64,000 bases of DNA from Vigna angularis (Eukaryota > Streptophyta > Magnoliopsida > Fabales > Fabaceae). The first letter of the stretch is position 1. Each line of letters starts with the position of its first letter. This document shows, piece by piece, positions 33,601 to 46,304 of this stretch. The DNA is taken from assembly GCF_016808095.1 (NCBI RefSeq), contig NC_068975.1, positions 21,087,501 to 21,151,500 of the forward strand. The letters are read 5' to 3'. The translations under genes were made by a program, and so were the position numbers. The notes under the pieces are model-generated. The model saw only the letters and a list, made by a program, of their open reading frames with translations. It was not told the origin of the DNA and did not search any database.

Positions 33601-35079
33601 AGAATGGGAGGAAAGGGGCAGAACCCCTAGTGTTTCAGCTGAAAGGAAGGTCTTGGGCCTGGGTCCAGACCGTTTCTCCTCTGCCACCCCCATTTCTTCT
33701 AAGTCGAGCCTTTTTTTTTCACTTGGGTTTTGGCCCAATCTGTTATCAGAATTTAATCCGGTTGGCACCCCTTTGTTTCGTTTCCACACCCCTTCTTGCA
33801 CTTGGGTTTAGGCCCAATTCGTGTATAAAGGGAAAAATAGCTTAGGCACCCCTTTCTCTTATTTATGCACCTCCGCACTTTTTGCTATTTACTTATCATT
33901 TTTTTATTTGTCTTTTATTTTTATTTTTCCTTTGGTTTCCATTTTAAATATTTATCTACCCTTTTTAAGTATACTTTTATAAACAATGAAAATATTAATA
34001 ATAATGAATTTGACAAAATACAAAAAAATACGTTTTAAAGGTTTAGGCACATGTGTGATCACACGCATCGTCCTTGTGCCAAAAACCTTTTCTCTTTCTT
34101 TTTTCAAAAACGACAAAAATACGTTTTAAAGGTTTAGGCACATGTGTGATCGCACGCATCATCCTTGTGCCAAAAACTTTTTCTCCTTTCTCAAAAAACG
34201 CCAAAAATACGTTTTAAAGGTTTAGGCACATGTGTGATCGCACGCATCGTCCTTGTGCCAAAAACCTTTTCTCTTTCTTTCTTCGAAAATCACGAAAATA
34301 CGTTTTAAAAGGTTTAGGCACATGTGTGATCGCACGCATCGTCCTTGTGCCAAAAACCTTTTCTCCTTCTTCAAAATCCCAAAAATATGTTTTAAAGGTT
34401 TAGGCACACGTGTGATCGCACGCATCGTCCTTGTGCCAAAAACCTTTTCTCTTTCCTAAAACTAAAATACCAAAAACATATATAAAATCTTCAGAAACTA
34501 AAAAACCTCTACTTCTTTTCAAAACAACAAACAATATCACCTTCCAGAACTACGTGATCCTTGATTCTCCATCAAAAGTGGAGATACGTAGGAGCAAGGC
34601 CAGTCCTTGTCAGGTTCATTCTCCCAAAAATCCAAATTTATCCATAACAAATTCTCAAACAAATTTCCAAACAATTTTCTCAAACAGTTTTCAAAAGAAC
34701 TACGTAACCCTGATTTCTCATTCTGCATGAGAGTACGTAGGAGCAAGGTCAATCCTTGTCGGGCCCAAAAAGCTAAAAAATATTGTTTGTTTCTTTTGAG
34801 TTTTATTTTAAGGGAAAGTTAAACACTTTGAAAACCACATCCACATTCGCGCATTTAGTTAAAGGTACTGCCTTAGGGCAGGCGTTGTAGGGTGCTAATA
34901 CCTTCCCTACACGTAACCGACTCCCGAACCAAGAATCTGGTTCTAATTGACCATGCCTTATCATTTTATGGTTTTTCCGTAGTTTTCCAGAATAAACTAT
35001 GGTGGCGACTCCAAAATCTCTTTTCAAAATCTATTCTTTTTTATTGGATCGTCGTCCCGTCGCGATTCCGGTTGCGACA
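30626..35079 (+). repeat. Right LTR of the Ogre-type element (4454 bp)
   Basis: It is identical to the left LTR apart from one missing 52-bp array unit and two substitutions that I could find (positions 31870 and 31992, matching 14799 and 14921). It contains the same TTCGTCC array (30783-31131), TATAAA at 33824, five hairpin repeats (34046-34437) and U5 end. Identity this high points to a very recent insertion. Confidence 0.95.
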
Positions 35080-35084
35080 GCCTA
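35080..35084. repeat. Target-site duplication GCCTA (right copy)
   Basis: It matches 13498-13502 exactly and closes the insertion. Confidence 0.93.
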
Positions 35085-35326
35085 GATAAATTTAACAATA
35101 TGGAATGCAATATGAATGTCCAATAATAACATATAGATAGTAAACAAGTACAATCAAGCAACAACATGATCCTTTCGAGGTACATCAGGGAAGCAACATG
35201 ATATGGAATAAAACCTAAAATACAACTAGGAAACAAAATTCTATCTCAAAAAAGATAAGCAAATGAATGCAAATCACTCTTGTTTTATTTAATCAAAGAT
35301 GTGTTACAAAAGAAATCATTATGTTG

Positions 35327-35330
<4 letters not shown>

Positions 35331-35369
<39 letters not shown>
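35331..35369. repeat. (TA)n microsatellite
   Basis: 39 bases of uninterrupted TA. Confidence 0.97.
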
Positions 35370-35373
<4 letters not shown>

Positions 35374-36499
35374 TGCTTTAATTTTTTTATTGACTTAATA
35401 CTATTTTTACTCGATCAGCTCCTCAATATTCGAATATGACAAAAACAAATATTTTCCAATCATAACATTTTTTTAAAATTAGAGAGAATATAAAGAAAAT
35501 AAAGTTCTATAAAAGTGAAGACTTTAAAATAAAATAAGGAATAAACATCTCAGTTATATTTACAATCTTGATTTCCTATTCATTTTAAAATTTATTATTA
35601 AAATAACACAAGTCTTAAATAAGATGTCTTCTTTTCTCAATGGACTCTAATACTTCATTTCAAACACTTAAATATTATTTTTAATATTTTAGAGGAGAAT
35701 ATTTAATATGATATTTCCTTTTTTAGCAAAAGTATGATCACCTAAATTCGTGGAAGAGAGAAAATCAATTTAACTTTATCCGTACTCAAACTATGAAACA
35801 TTTCTTGAACGAGTAACTCTATCACCTAAGTGATCAAGTGGACATTTGAATAGTTTTACTTTGTCATAAAAATAAATAACATCACCTGTGAATCACTTCA
35901 AGGATATTTTCATCAGAATAACATACACATAGTGTAACTATAATTTATTACACACTAAATAATATCAAGATTACTAAAAAAATATTATTCTAATAAAAAA
36001 CAACTTTATTATAATTCATTCCACCAATAAATTACAAAAAAAAAATACATACATTCCTACATATGAATTTATATAATAAAGGATATTAAAAAAAACTATT
36101 TATTTAACATCTTTTAAAAAATACTCTTTCAAAAATACTCGTATTAAATCTATACCGATATTAAGGAGTATATATCTTTTTGAATTAATACACAATTTGT
36201 ATATATTCTCATTTTAATCTTTATAATATAACTATTAATAGATTTTAAAAAATATAATTGTTAGCTGATTTTGTAGAAATAACAATTATTTTAAATATTT
36301 TGTATAAAACTATTACATATTTTTTTTAATATATATTTGTAATTTTTTTCGCTAACATTAATGTATTTCTTGCTGTTTTTATTATTTTTCTCTTGTATAT
36401 TATTTTAATCAATTTATATATATTATTAACTTATAATAAAATTCAAATATTTAAAAATGTGAACACATAAAATTTATATTAGTATATATAATATCAAAG

Positions 36500-36503
<4 letters not shown>

Positions 36504-36570
<67 letters not shown>
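36504..36570. repeat. (AT)n microsatellite
   Basis: About 67 bases of uninterrupted AT, followed by a short GATA-like run. Confidence 0.97.
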
Positions 36571-36573
<3 letters not shown>

Positions 36574-36987
36574 AGAGATAGATAGATAGACAAGATGCAG
36601 TGATGAATTAATAAAAATCATCACATCATGCAAATGAACCTATGCATGTGAAAACTCTTTATAATTTAAATTCCTAGGAAACATAATTCCAACCCTCAAC
36701 AATGATCATATTTCAATACATCTAAATCCATTTCATAAATAAATAAAATCGATAGCTTTTCGAATAAGGAAAACAACTCTCAAAATTCAGTGTCTCAAAA
36801 TAAGTTAATAAAACTTCCAAGACTTGAGCCTACATAACTTCAGGCCATCACTACACTCTTTTTTCTCAATTAAGGAAAGAAAAGTATAGAATTTCATAGT
36901 AAATTTGAGTTAGTTTGACTTTGAAATTGTTGTTAGTCATTAGTAAAATTTCATACCTTGGTAGGATTTAAGGATATTTTTTTATTT

Positions 36988-37260
36988 TATTGAACAAAGT
37001 TGGAGAAATAGGATTAATAAATAAGGATGACATCATCCTTGCTTTTGAAAAATATATTCATCTGGGTTGTTGGATAAGGACAATTTACAACATTGTAATT
37101 CAATATTTTATAATTTTTTTTAACAAAGTTGGAAATATAATGATGATATCATCCTTTAAAACTATTCAACTGAGTTGGGCAAGGACAATTTTAACAATAT
37201 TTTAATCCACACATGTAATACTTTATAATTTATTGAACAAAGTTGGAGAAATAAGGTCAT
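36988..37260 (+). repeat. Imperfect tandem triplication around AACAAAGTTGGA
   Basis: TGAACAAAGTTGGAGAAATA at 36991 recurs as TAACAAAGTTGGAAATATAA at 37121 and TGAACAAAGTTGGAGAAATA at 37233. Parallel phrases lie between them (GATGACATCATCC / GATGATATCATCC, GGACAATTT). Confidence 0.8.
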
Positions 37261-39781
37261 TAAGTTTAACTGATTTAATAATAAAATTTAAATTTGATTT
37301 ACTATTCTTTTGGATTAAGAAAATGTCAATGATTACAAATAATGATAATTTTATAATTATATTTATATACAACATATTATTTTGTTTTATTTGTGAGTAT
37401 GTCATTAAATTCTTTTCTAATAATATTTTGTATCTAATGGGTTTTTTTTTTCATTTAAAAAATATATTTCTATTTTTCCCGTAAATTTTTTAATTTCTTA
37501 TAAATTGTGTTATTATTTGTTTTTATAATAATGTTGTATTAGTCTGCAAATCTATTTTTTATTCAAATGAAGTTTAATGATAAAAAAAAAAAGAAGGAAA
37601 AGGTGGGGAGTTTTTGTATTTGTTTTTTGTTTTCAAAGAAAAAAAGGTTAAAGATTGGTTTTACTTATCTACACATATTTTATAGTAGAGATGTCTCTGT
37701 AAAAGACTGCTAAAAAATATAATTAAATATATGCAATAAAATTAAAATTCAAAAGTTAAGTTACAGTATAAATAATATATAATATATGTACATTAAAATA
37801 AAGAATATATTTTAAAATATGATAACATGTTAATGCAACACACACATATAATATCAATTTAACAATCCATGTAAATAAAATCATATCAGAATAAAGGAGA
37901 ATGTGATTTTAACACCAGAATTTTTTTTATTATCATTTGACATTATTTCTTATTATCTTTCACTTTTTTTCTCTTTAAACATACAAAAATATAATTTTTA
38001 TTAAAACCCTTTTATCTTTATAAAATTTGTCAAATGATAGTGTCAAGTAACATCTTTCCATAATCATATTATACAACTTAGATTCGAGAAGGAGTAAGTT
38101 TACAGTGATGATATACAACTTAAATTTAATTATGATTATGTTTAATTTCGTTCAATTATGACTTATGTTTGAATGACTAAAGGCTTTTGCTAAGTTATTT
38201 TTAGTATTATATTCGGAATCTTTTAACAGTGTGATTGAATACTTTTAATGTTATGTTAATGAAATTTACGAGTGAAACGGAATTTTATTTTCTTTAAAGT
38301 AAAATTTTATCCTTTTTGAAAGTAAAATAAATTTATTTGTTAAAATAATAAATCATACCTAATACAAGTTATGACAAAATTTGCATGAAGACATTACTAA
38401 TACATAACTTAACATTTGAAAATATCCACCAATAAATAGAAAAACCAGATGTTGAACTTTATAACATAAAACTTTGGTCAAATTAAATAAATATATGTAA
38501 TTTGGAATGATAACATTTAAAGATAAATATATTAAGTGATAAAAGTATATTTTCATGAAAAATTTTAGATATGGTTGGATACTCTTCTAACTTAAGAGTG
38601 TATCAGTTCTTAAATAATCTACTTTAGCCAATATAATCTGTAGGAAATATTTAAAAGATAAACACAGCAAAAAACAAATCACATCATCCAAGAATGAAAT
38701 TTTGTAATTATTTTTAAACTAGTATCTTTTATTGATTTATCAAGTTAAGTATTAAAGTAACGATAGCAAGTAGAAGAATATAAATATTCAACAAAAAGGA
38801 ATAATACCTACTCCTATATGCATATTCTACTAAATTATATAGCCTCTTTTCCCAAAGCAATGAAGATAGTCAACTCAATTTGTTTTGGGACCCCCAGTTT
38901 AGAAGATTCCTCGGAAGACATTGATAAGGACTAAATATCCAGAGCTTTAATACTGTCACCTAACATTCATAAAGATGATATCAACAAACCAGGAACATCA
39001 TGCCTATAAAATCAAACAGTTTGTTTTTTGTCTCAGACTTTGATGGGTTTGATGACCAAACATCTCCACTATCTACGTTTATGTATTAGTGTTGTCACAA
39101 TTTTGGTTTTTTGCTATAAGTGCATCAATAACTACTACTTTGCAACTATTTCAGCAACATAATAGAGCCAGGAATGTAGATTTTCCATAGAATGGTAGGG
39201 TAGTAAAGTGTAAAACAGAAATAAAAACTTTGAAAAATTGGATTTAGATTAACAATGGATATAATGAAACCGTAATAAATCTATATTTTATCCATCACAT
39301 GGGATACCATTTATCTAGAGTCATCTTCCCTATGAAGTCTTTTATCGTCAAGGTCCGCCAAAAAAATGTAACCAGAATGTGATCATAGGCTCATCAATCT
39401 AACATTGTCAGGCACAGATATACAGAGGTACATATATTTAGAACATAACAGGAACAGATAGTGAAAAGACAGAATAGCCTCACAAATTATAAAGGAATTG
39501 GAAGAAATATTAGGGAAGAATAATTGATATGTGGGTTGATTTACAAGAAATGTAAGGATGACTCTAGGACCAATTCTAACATTTACAAGGGTTTGACATT
39601 TACCAAAAGCAAACCAACTTTGGAGTGTGACCAGGTACAACGTATCATGACATGTTGGATTTTATGTGGTGACCAGTTCTGACACGTACAAGCTTAGTGG
39701 TTAAACAGAACCAAACCAACTTTTGGAGAGCCTGCTATGTATCAAGGTTTCAATCTTGAGTAGTTGTATTGATGTTGAAAA

Positions 39782-40237
39782 TCAACTGGCAAGCTTAAAG
39801 GCATCAATGAATAGTCCATAGGTGAAACCCATTTTAAAGTTGTTGAGAAGAGCAACTGGGAAAGTAACTTTTGGTCGGCTGTAATAGAATTTAGTCACAT
39901 ATTCTGTAAGAAGAACACATAACACTGCAGCAATAACATCATTCACTCCTAGAGCTCCAAAAGACAGTGAGATTGTTTGTGCAACATAGAATCCACCCAA
40001 CAAGGAGATTCCACCAAACAGAGCCCTGCGAGAAGGACTTCTGAAGTAATTTCTTGAGAACTCCGGCACACGTCTTATGATGTCCACCAGCCTTCGTGGT
40101 CCACCATTTTCTTGCACCGCCCGAATGCGAAGTCCTACTGAAGATCTGCGAACAAGACTTCCAGAAACACTGACTTTGGTTTTCAGAATTGGACCAAAAC
40201 TGAGGCCCATAGCGACCAAGCTTGATGAATGTGCCAT
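39782..40237 (-). CDS. Ycf20-like (DUF565) protein, probably chloroplast-targeted
   Basis: A single coding exon gives 151 residues. Residues 1-40 are rich in Ser, Arg and hydrophobic residues with few acidic ones (MAHSSSLVAMGLSFGPILKT), like a chloroplast transit peptide. The rest matches the Ycf20 family pattern: RALFGGISLLGGFYVAQTIS (about 71-90) as the first membrane segment, then GVNDVIAAVLCVLLTEYVT (about 97-115) as a second, and a conserved tail FKMGFTYGLFIDAFKLAS. Ycf20 is a plastid-encoded protein in algae; Arabidopsis nuclear homologues (NPQ6, NPQ7) were linked to non-photochemical quenching, with the biochemical role unclear. The start is the ATG at 40237, the only one that gives a transit-like N-terminus. 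The length fits the family. Confidence 0.88.
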   Translation of the reverse strand: MAHSSSLVAMGLSFGPILKTKVSVSGSLVRRSSVGLRIRAVQENGGPRRLVDIIRRVPEFSRNYFRSPSRRALFGGISLLGGFYVAQTISLSFGALGVNDVIAAVLCVLLTEYVTKFYYSRPKVTFPVALLNNFKMGFTYGLFIDAFKLAS

Positions 40238-40292
40238 TGGTCTTTCTTATATCAATGATCAGTAAAGTCACACTCACAGGAAAAACGCCACC

Positions 40293-42500
40293 CTAGGAAA
40301 GTTGATAAATGTAAACTATTATTTTTCAGGCTATCACAAAAATCATTATATCAAGAATTGAAAAGATACGGAAAATATATGCAGAATTATCAATTGAGTA
40401 GAATAATGTAACATGATGAATTTAATATGGATAACATTGTCATGTGATAATTTCAATGAAACTAGAAAATGGGATTTTGCCTTTTTCATTACACGTGATT
40501 TGAATTATATGAGCACTTAGGTTACAGAAATAGACATCCAACCTGCTCTGTTTCATGATCCCATCCTGTCTGTTGTTTTTTAAATAAATCATATAATTCA
40601 AATGCTACATAAAGATAGACATTGAGAAGATTATAATGTAAGAAACACAAGTAAGTCATAGTGTTGGTCTAAACATTAAGTTCTCAATGAAGTACAACCA
40701 TGGTTTTCAATTAGTTTGGGAAACGGTAAACCATGGTTTGGGCAATGGTTAGAAGAGCAAGGGTTTGCAACTTTCCAAACTACAAACGAATGACTGTCGT
40801 TTGTCTCAATCTAAAGCAATATTGGACTTGACTGGACTGTTTCTAATATCACATATGAATTGGAAATATTGAGCAATAGGAAATATCATGAACATAACAA
40901 GTAGTGAAACATAAACCAAGTGTAGGTGTAGCATCTTAAACGTATACATACGACAAAAAAAGTTGATGAAAAAGAAAAGAACTAGTAAACTTCAAATAAC
41001 AACACATGAAAAAACTCAATAGATTTTCTGAAGAAAAATTTACCATCTGGAAAACACACATCTAAAACAAATACAAAGGTTGCCATACTGGAAGCACTTT
41101 GAGTAAGTAAATTTTGTTCAAGCAGCAGTTCTATTTCTATGATCACATAATCAGATTGACGGATATATTATTCATCGAGCAAATAATCACTGATATTGTA
41201 GATACTCATTTGTCTGGTTAAACCAATAATCACTACATATCCTTGAAATGTCTTCCTTTCATACCCCTTAAAATTCCACCATTATACTGAAAGTCCAAGA
41301 TTCAATATACCCAGTTTTAGCTTCAATTCTAATAACAGCAAAGAACATATGAAAATAAATAATTAAGATATTGTCATAGAACAGCCAATAACTTTACACT
41401 CATCAAACACTAGCGCACTGCAAACACTCATTTCTTTCAAAATGCCAAAGTTGCAATTGAGCACGAAGAGCTACATGGGAATGAGTCAAAAAGACTAAAA
41501 TTTAAATTTGAAAAGAGAATTCACATACACCAAACTAAGTATCCGAACACTAATAGGTGGGTTTCAGATACAAAACTAGAAGCATTATACAGAACATAAA
41601 ATAAACTTAGTATAGACTAAGTATCAGCTATAGGAACTGCTGAATGAAGACAATGCCCAAGAGAGGAGAAACAAATGAGGTCGTACCAGGGATACTGCAT
41701 GTTTTCCATAGTTTCATTTATCAATTTCTTTTTATTCTTTTCGAAATCTATCCCACAAATTAGTACAGCTGCACGTGTTGGGCAGATACTTGATACAATC
41801 CAGTATTCAAGCGCCCGTGCTTCTTTGAGCAATACCATAACACCATTTTCAGAGGTACCAGGTATGGAGAAACAACGGTAAATATACACATATTTGGTGC
41901 AACTCTTTCAGACATTATGTCAAACAACTTGTTGGCCTCTTCAACCAAGAAGCTCTTCAGACCGCCAACAAAGTCTCCTTAGACTGATTATATATGAAGT
42001 AATAACTCATGAACATGCTATCCTAAAACCTACCATTTCATCAAAAACAAATCTCATGGGATTGTTTGTGACAGTATTTTTTTTTTCTTTTTTGTGTGTG
42101 GATTATTTAAGAGATAACTACAGCGTCCTCTTCAACTTCGTTTTCACTATGACTAACATTTACATCTTGGTTGAAGAAGCCATGCTTGTTCACAAACTCA
42201 TCCACTATCAAGCTTCATCCAAATAATTTCCAAAGGGAAATATATATATATCATTTTAGAGCTAAATATTGAATTAACCTATGTCCAAAAACAAATTCAG
42301 TGTGATATTATAAGCAGAAAAAATAACAATTAAATGCTAAAAAAATATAAAGATAAGCAATATATTTATTAAGAAAAGTTCTTTCAATCGTGTTCTCACC
42401 TAATTGCCCAGGATCCGAGAGCCTCTTGCTTGGAACGAAATAAGTGAACCACACTACAGAGAGGAAGTTGAATCGAACCAATACCAGGTTTGGGCTTTTA
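40293..42500 (-). other. Possible 5'UTR intron and first exon of the Ycf20-like gene
   Basis: A minus-strand acceptor TTTCCTAG ends at 40293, about 55 nt before the start codon. A good donor TTAG/GTGAGAAC lies at 42400/42399, below a moderately GC-rich stretch (42400-42500) that could be the leader exon. This would give a 5'UTR intron of about 2.1 kb. It is a hypothesis from splice signals alone; transcription could equally start close to 40300. Confidence 0.35.
41640..41955 (-). pseudogene. PPR-like gene fragment
   Basis: The minus strand reads LVEEANKLFDIMSERVAPNM, which fits the pentatricopeptide repeat consensus VEEAxxLFDEMxERGxxPNxxTYxxLI, followed by CIFTVV. One frame over, it continues as MVLLKEARALEYWIVS before decaying. 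PPR proteins bind organellar RNA. Only about one repeat is readable and frames change, so this is a scrap of a gene inside the putative Ycf20-like intron, on the same strand. Confidence 0.45.
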
Positions 42501-45500
42501 GTTTTCCTCTTGCTTTGTTACATAAGGGCTTTCCTATTCTCACACCCATTTTTCTAATTTCACCCCTACCTTTACAAAAGTATTATTTTTGATAAAAAAA
42601 AAAACTCTACGAATTGACTCTGCTTCTAATTCGATTAGTTCTTAATGAAATATATGTTGTTTTCCTCTTAGGGATTATCCATTTTGAAATGTCATAATTT
42701 TATTTTTTAAAAACACAAAAAATGAAAGAAAAAAAAATATTTAAAACATTTTAGACCTCAATTCCTAAAGGACGTGGAACTATTGAACTTAGTATACACA
42801 TATACGATACATTCAAGAACAAAATTTCTAGAACAAGGTTCCAAAACACATTAAATGCATTTTGAAATAAGCTTTCTGGAACGTGCTTTTTTATGCAATT
42901 CATTATTTCTCTCTTCTTCCTTTTCTACAGCAACGGTGGCACAATGACAGTGGAAGCTGTAGGAGCAACAGCGATGGTATGGTGCAAGAAGAAAAAGCCT
43001 TAATATTAATAGATCCAACAATAGCAAAATTTTGTAACTACGGCCCATAATAAACAAAGGAACAGTACACGTAAAGGAGTCAATAGAGTTTGACAAAAGG
43101 GAAAAAAAATGTTAAGCAAAAAACTGTTGTTTATCTTTATTTATTTATTTATTTATACTTTTTTTTATCAAGTTTATACATTAAGATTTTAGAAAGTTAA
43201 GTTTTTCAGTCATTGTTAGCAATTAATTTGCATTAATGTAACTAAAATACAAGAATGTGGTATAATTGGCTGATTTAGCTATGACAAAAACTGTTAAAAG
43301 GTGTGTTTTTCTTCAAATGTAGTATCATAAAATACTTATCGATTTTAGTGGATTAAATGATAATTTACGGTGAAGTTTTTCTTTCCAATTCCATTATTTC
43401 TCTTCACAAGTTCAAGATCATAATTAATTAACTATATAAAATTAAAAAACTTGGATTGAATAGGTGTTTGCTTTTTGATCTTTAGCACAGAAGAAAATAA
43501 TGCATAAACTGAAACAATGAAGCAGAATGAGAAAAGATGCAGTTCCTTCATTGGATATAAAAGCTGAATTGATATATATATCTGTGAGAGAATCTTGATG
43601 TATTGGTTTGTCTAAAGTGTTAAAGCCTTCTTTTGTAAATAAGTAGGGAATGGGAATCTACTGACCAATTTGCTTTGCTTTGCTTTAGAAATACACACAC
43701 TTAAACATGGTTTAATATTATACATTATTGAAAACAGCAACATGGTGGCACTCATTTTCATCTCTCTTTTGATGTACATGTGACTTCGTGCATGCATTTT
43801 CCTTTTATTTGCCAATCATAAAAGCAGAAAAAGATAATTGTTGTCATTTACATGTAAAACCTCTGTCCCTCATCATTGAACCATGTTTCCTCCATCAAAA
43901 GAAGTTATTGCTTGATCAGTACTAAGTTACTAACTAATTTATCCAACCACAATACCCTTGTAAAGTTTTTCGTCACTCAAGTTTTTCAATCAAGGGGATA
44001 CAATTTTCATGTTTGATAACATGCTCTATTTCATTTTATGCTTGATTAAGATTCATTTGGTATGAAAATTAAAAGGCAAATGCTTTGAAGTTGCTAAGAA
44101 AAACAGTTTTGGTGACCTTCCATATAAATTTATTAAGAACATGATGATAATTTCAATCAACTAAAGATAAAATCAAGTTAAAATAGAGATAAATATGTTT
44201 TTTTATTTTTTAATTTTTGGTGAAAATTGAAATTAGTCCTTTTTTTTTTAATTTTGGACCATTTTAGTCTTTCAAAACTCTAGAAATGTGTTGATTTATT
44301 TCTTCTAACTAAATTTTGTTAAGTTTATTTGACATTTCAATCACATTTCATGATAACATTTGAATTGTTTATACTATTTGATACATTCTTTTCTTCAATA
44401 TTAGTTGATCAACATATTTAAAACATCAAATAAAATTAAAATGAAGAATTTGAGATTTGAGAGTAAGTTTATGAAGACATTAAAACATGAGGTTATGGGG
44501 GTAGGGTTTAAGCGTGGAAGAGTGAGATTCTTGTGAGAAATTGAGAGTAAGCTGTTAGAGTCAACTAAAGGTAAGCTCAAAATTTAATGCGGCTCCAGTC
44601 TAAAGTCCTATTGTTATCAGTACTTTCTTGATAGATAAGTGGTTTTCCTATGCACACACCTTTGCCTTTATGTAACATTATACGTCAAGAAAAGTTTAGA
44701 TAAAAGTTGGCACAATCTTTCGAGTGATCCTTTAGCTTGGTCTAAAATTAACCATCTATCTACACCCATCGATTCTTCTTGTCTTCTTCCTTTTCTTTCT
44801 TTCTTATAATTCATTTTCTTTTTTTATTTCAATGCAAAGGGAAATTTATCATAGATCCTATCTTTCCCGGTATATATATATGTATTAGGTCAAGGAACCC
44901 TAAGAATATGCATGCAAATCCATGTCTCCATCCACGTGCAATCATGATCTGCTCAATATCAATCTTTGATTCTGGGAATATAATCACCATGCATTTTCTT
45001 AGTTCCTTTGCGTAATTAAGGACCATCAAATGTAGAATTGTATTTTTCATTTGGTTTTGTTATCACATATAACATCACATTATATTATCTAATTATATAT
45101 TTCACTTGATTAATATATATATATATATAGTTATATATACATATAGTTATATGATTATAATGCTTTTGCTTTATTTTTCATTTACAGCGAAGGCAATAGG
45201 TCTCTTTCTTAAACCTTGCACCATGTATCTCTTAGCTAGCCCTTTAATTAAAACGAAGATTCCATACTACGTCTTTACACCTCATAAAAAATCATCTCTC
45301 ATCACCAGAATACTTTCTGCATTACACTGTTCAATTAGAATAATATAAATAGTAAAGATACACATTAATTTGAATTGTATCATACATATATGTCAACCAT
45401 TTAGAACTATTGGATATTCTACCTCGGATAGAAATAATATTAATTTGCAATATATTTAAGACTTAAATTAATTAAAACATAATCTTATCTCAATTAATAT

Positions 45501-45580
45501 TTGTAGTCAATATGTAACATAAATTTTGATTAAAATCGTATACATTAATTTTATTGACATATTTTTTTTCAGTTCCTCCA
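42500..45580. other. Intergenic DNA without a supportable gene
   Basis: It is AT-rich, with short frames that have no domain. A repeat-like block at about 44190-44430 is listed separately. TA-rich tracts lie near 44870 and 45113-45130. Confidence 0.5.
44190..44430. mobile_element. Fragment resembling a dispersed legume repeat (possible MITE/Mutator-like end)
   Basis: AAATATGTTTTTTTATTTTT, GAAAATTGAAATTAGTCCTT, TTTTGGACCATTTTAGTC and AAATTTTGTTAAGTTTATTT are phrases I recognise from a very common legume repeat whose ends read like TTAAATATGTTTTTGGTCCC. No paired inverted end or target duplication is visible, so the class is uncertain. Confidence 0.35.
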
Positions 45581-46009
45581 TAATGCAACATATGTATTAT
45601 TAATAAATAATATGTTGAAAAATTCGTTGGTAAAATCAACGATAAATTTTTTATCCAAATCTCGCGTTCACAGAATATATAATCGGGTTTCGTTAAAGAT
45701 GAAGAAAAATATATTTCTCAACCTTCTCCCTCACAACCCATCAATGCTACCCTTTGTTGTTATTCGCTGTTGTCTTTAATCATCGATCGAGCTCACCACG
45801 TAGGATATTAGGTAGGCCATGCTCACATCGCTTCTCTTGCAACTAGGAACACCATCAACATCTTTCTTCCCCACTCTATCAAAAAGGAGGGCATTGTCGA
45901 AGGTCCTAGTCCGTCGGAAACAGTCAAAAAGTCGTCGGTAGTGGATATTATCAATGAATTAGCGACAATCTTTTTGCCGTCGATAAATCATTTGTCGCTA
46001 ATAATTATC

Positions 46010-46215
46010 GACGGCCTAAAGGGAAAAAGCCTTCGGTAATTACCGATGGCCTAAAGGGCAAAAGCCTTCGGTAATTACCAAAGGGAAGAAGACTTCGGTA
46101 ATTACCGAAGGGCAAAAGTCTTCGATAACTACCGAAGGGCAGAAGTCTTCGGTAACTACCGAAGGGCAGAAGTCTTCGGTAATTACCAAAGGGTAGAAGC
46201 CTTCGGTAAGTCCTT
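46010..46215. repeat. 27-bp tandem array, each unit a palindrome
   Basis: Units repeat with an exact 27-bp period (TTCG of successive units at 46094, 46121, 46148, 46175, 46202). The best units contain CTTCGGTAATTACCGAAG, an 18-bp perfect palindrome, followed by a GGCAGAAGT-type spacer. About seven units are visible. Confidence 0.9.
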
Positions 46216-46304
46216 CAGTAAGAACCACACAAATTTGAGAATGCGAATATAGGTTGGAGTGATGGTTCCTTGTGATTTTTATTCTCCTTCACGTTATTAG
46301 AGAT

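Larger units (their letters stand above)
13503..35079 (+). mobile_element. Complete Ogre/Tat-type LTR retrotransposon, 21.6 kb, non-autonomous
   Basis: Two nearly identical LTRs (13503-18008 and 30626-35079) bound a 12.6-kb interior, flanked by the GCCTA duplication. The lineage is read from an 18-nt primer site of tRNA-Arg type, U5 phrases such as TACGTAGGAGCAAG and GGGTGCTAATACCTTCCCT that I know from Ogre/Tat LTRs, an extra ORF upstream of gag, and an Ogre-like gag. Order inside: PBS, decayed ORF1, gag with a stop, motif-array insert, gag zinc-knuckle remnant, antisense WOX-like gene, several tandem arrays, polypurine tract. I see no protease, RT, RNase H or integrase, so mobility must have depended on a relative. 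Comparing the LTRs by eye I found two substitutions plus one 52-bp repeat-unit difference, so the insertion is very young. At a commonly used plant LTR rate this means tens of thousands of years. Confidence 0.9.
35085..39780. other. AT-rich intergenic DNA
   Basis: No gene is supportable in these 4.7 kb. It contains two long (TA)n runs and a small tandem triplication, listed separately. Short open frames, including one across the (TA)n run, show no recognisable domain. The final few hundred bases before 39782 are likely 3'UTR of the Ycf20-like gene. Confidence 0.6.

Noticed and set aside
43588..43602. AGAATCTTGATG string like the start of miR172
   Set aside because: Only 12 bases match and no foldback partner is visible nearby.
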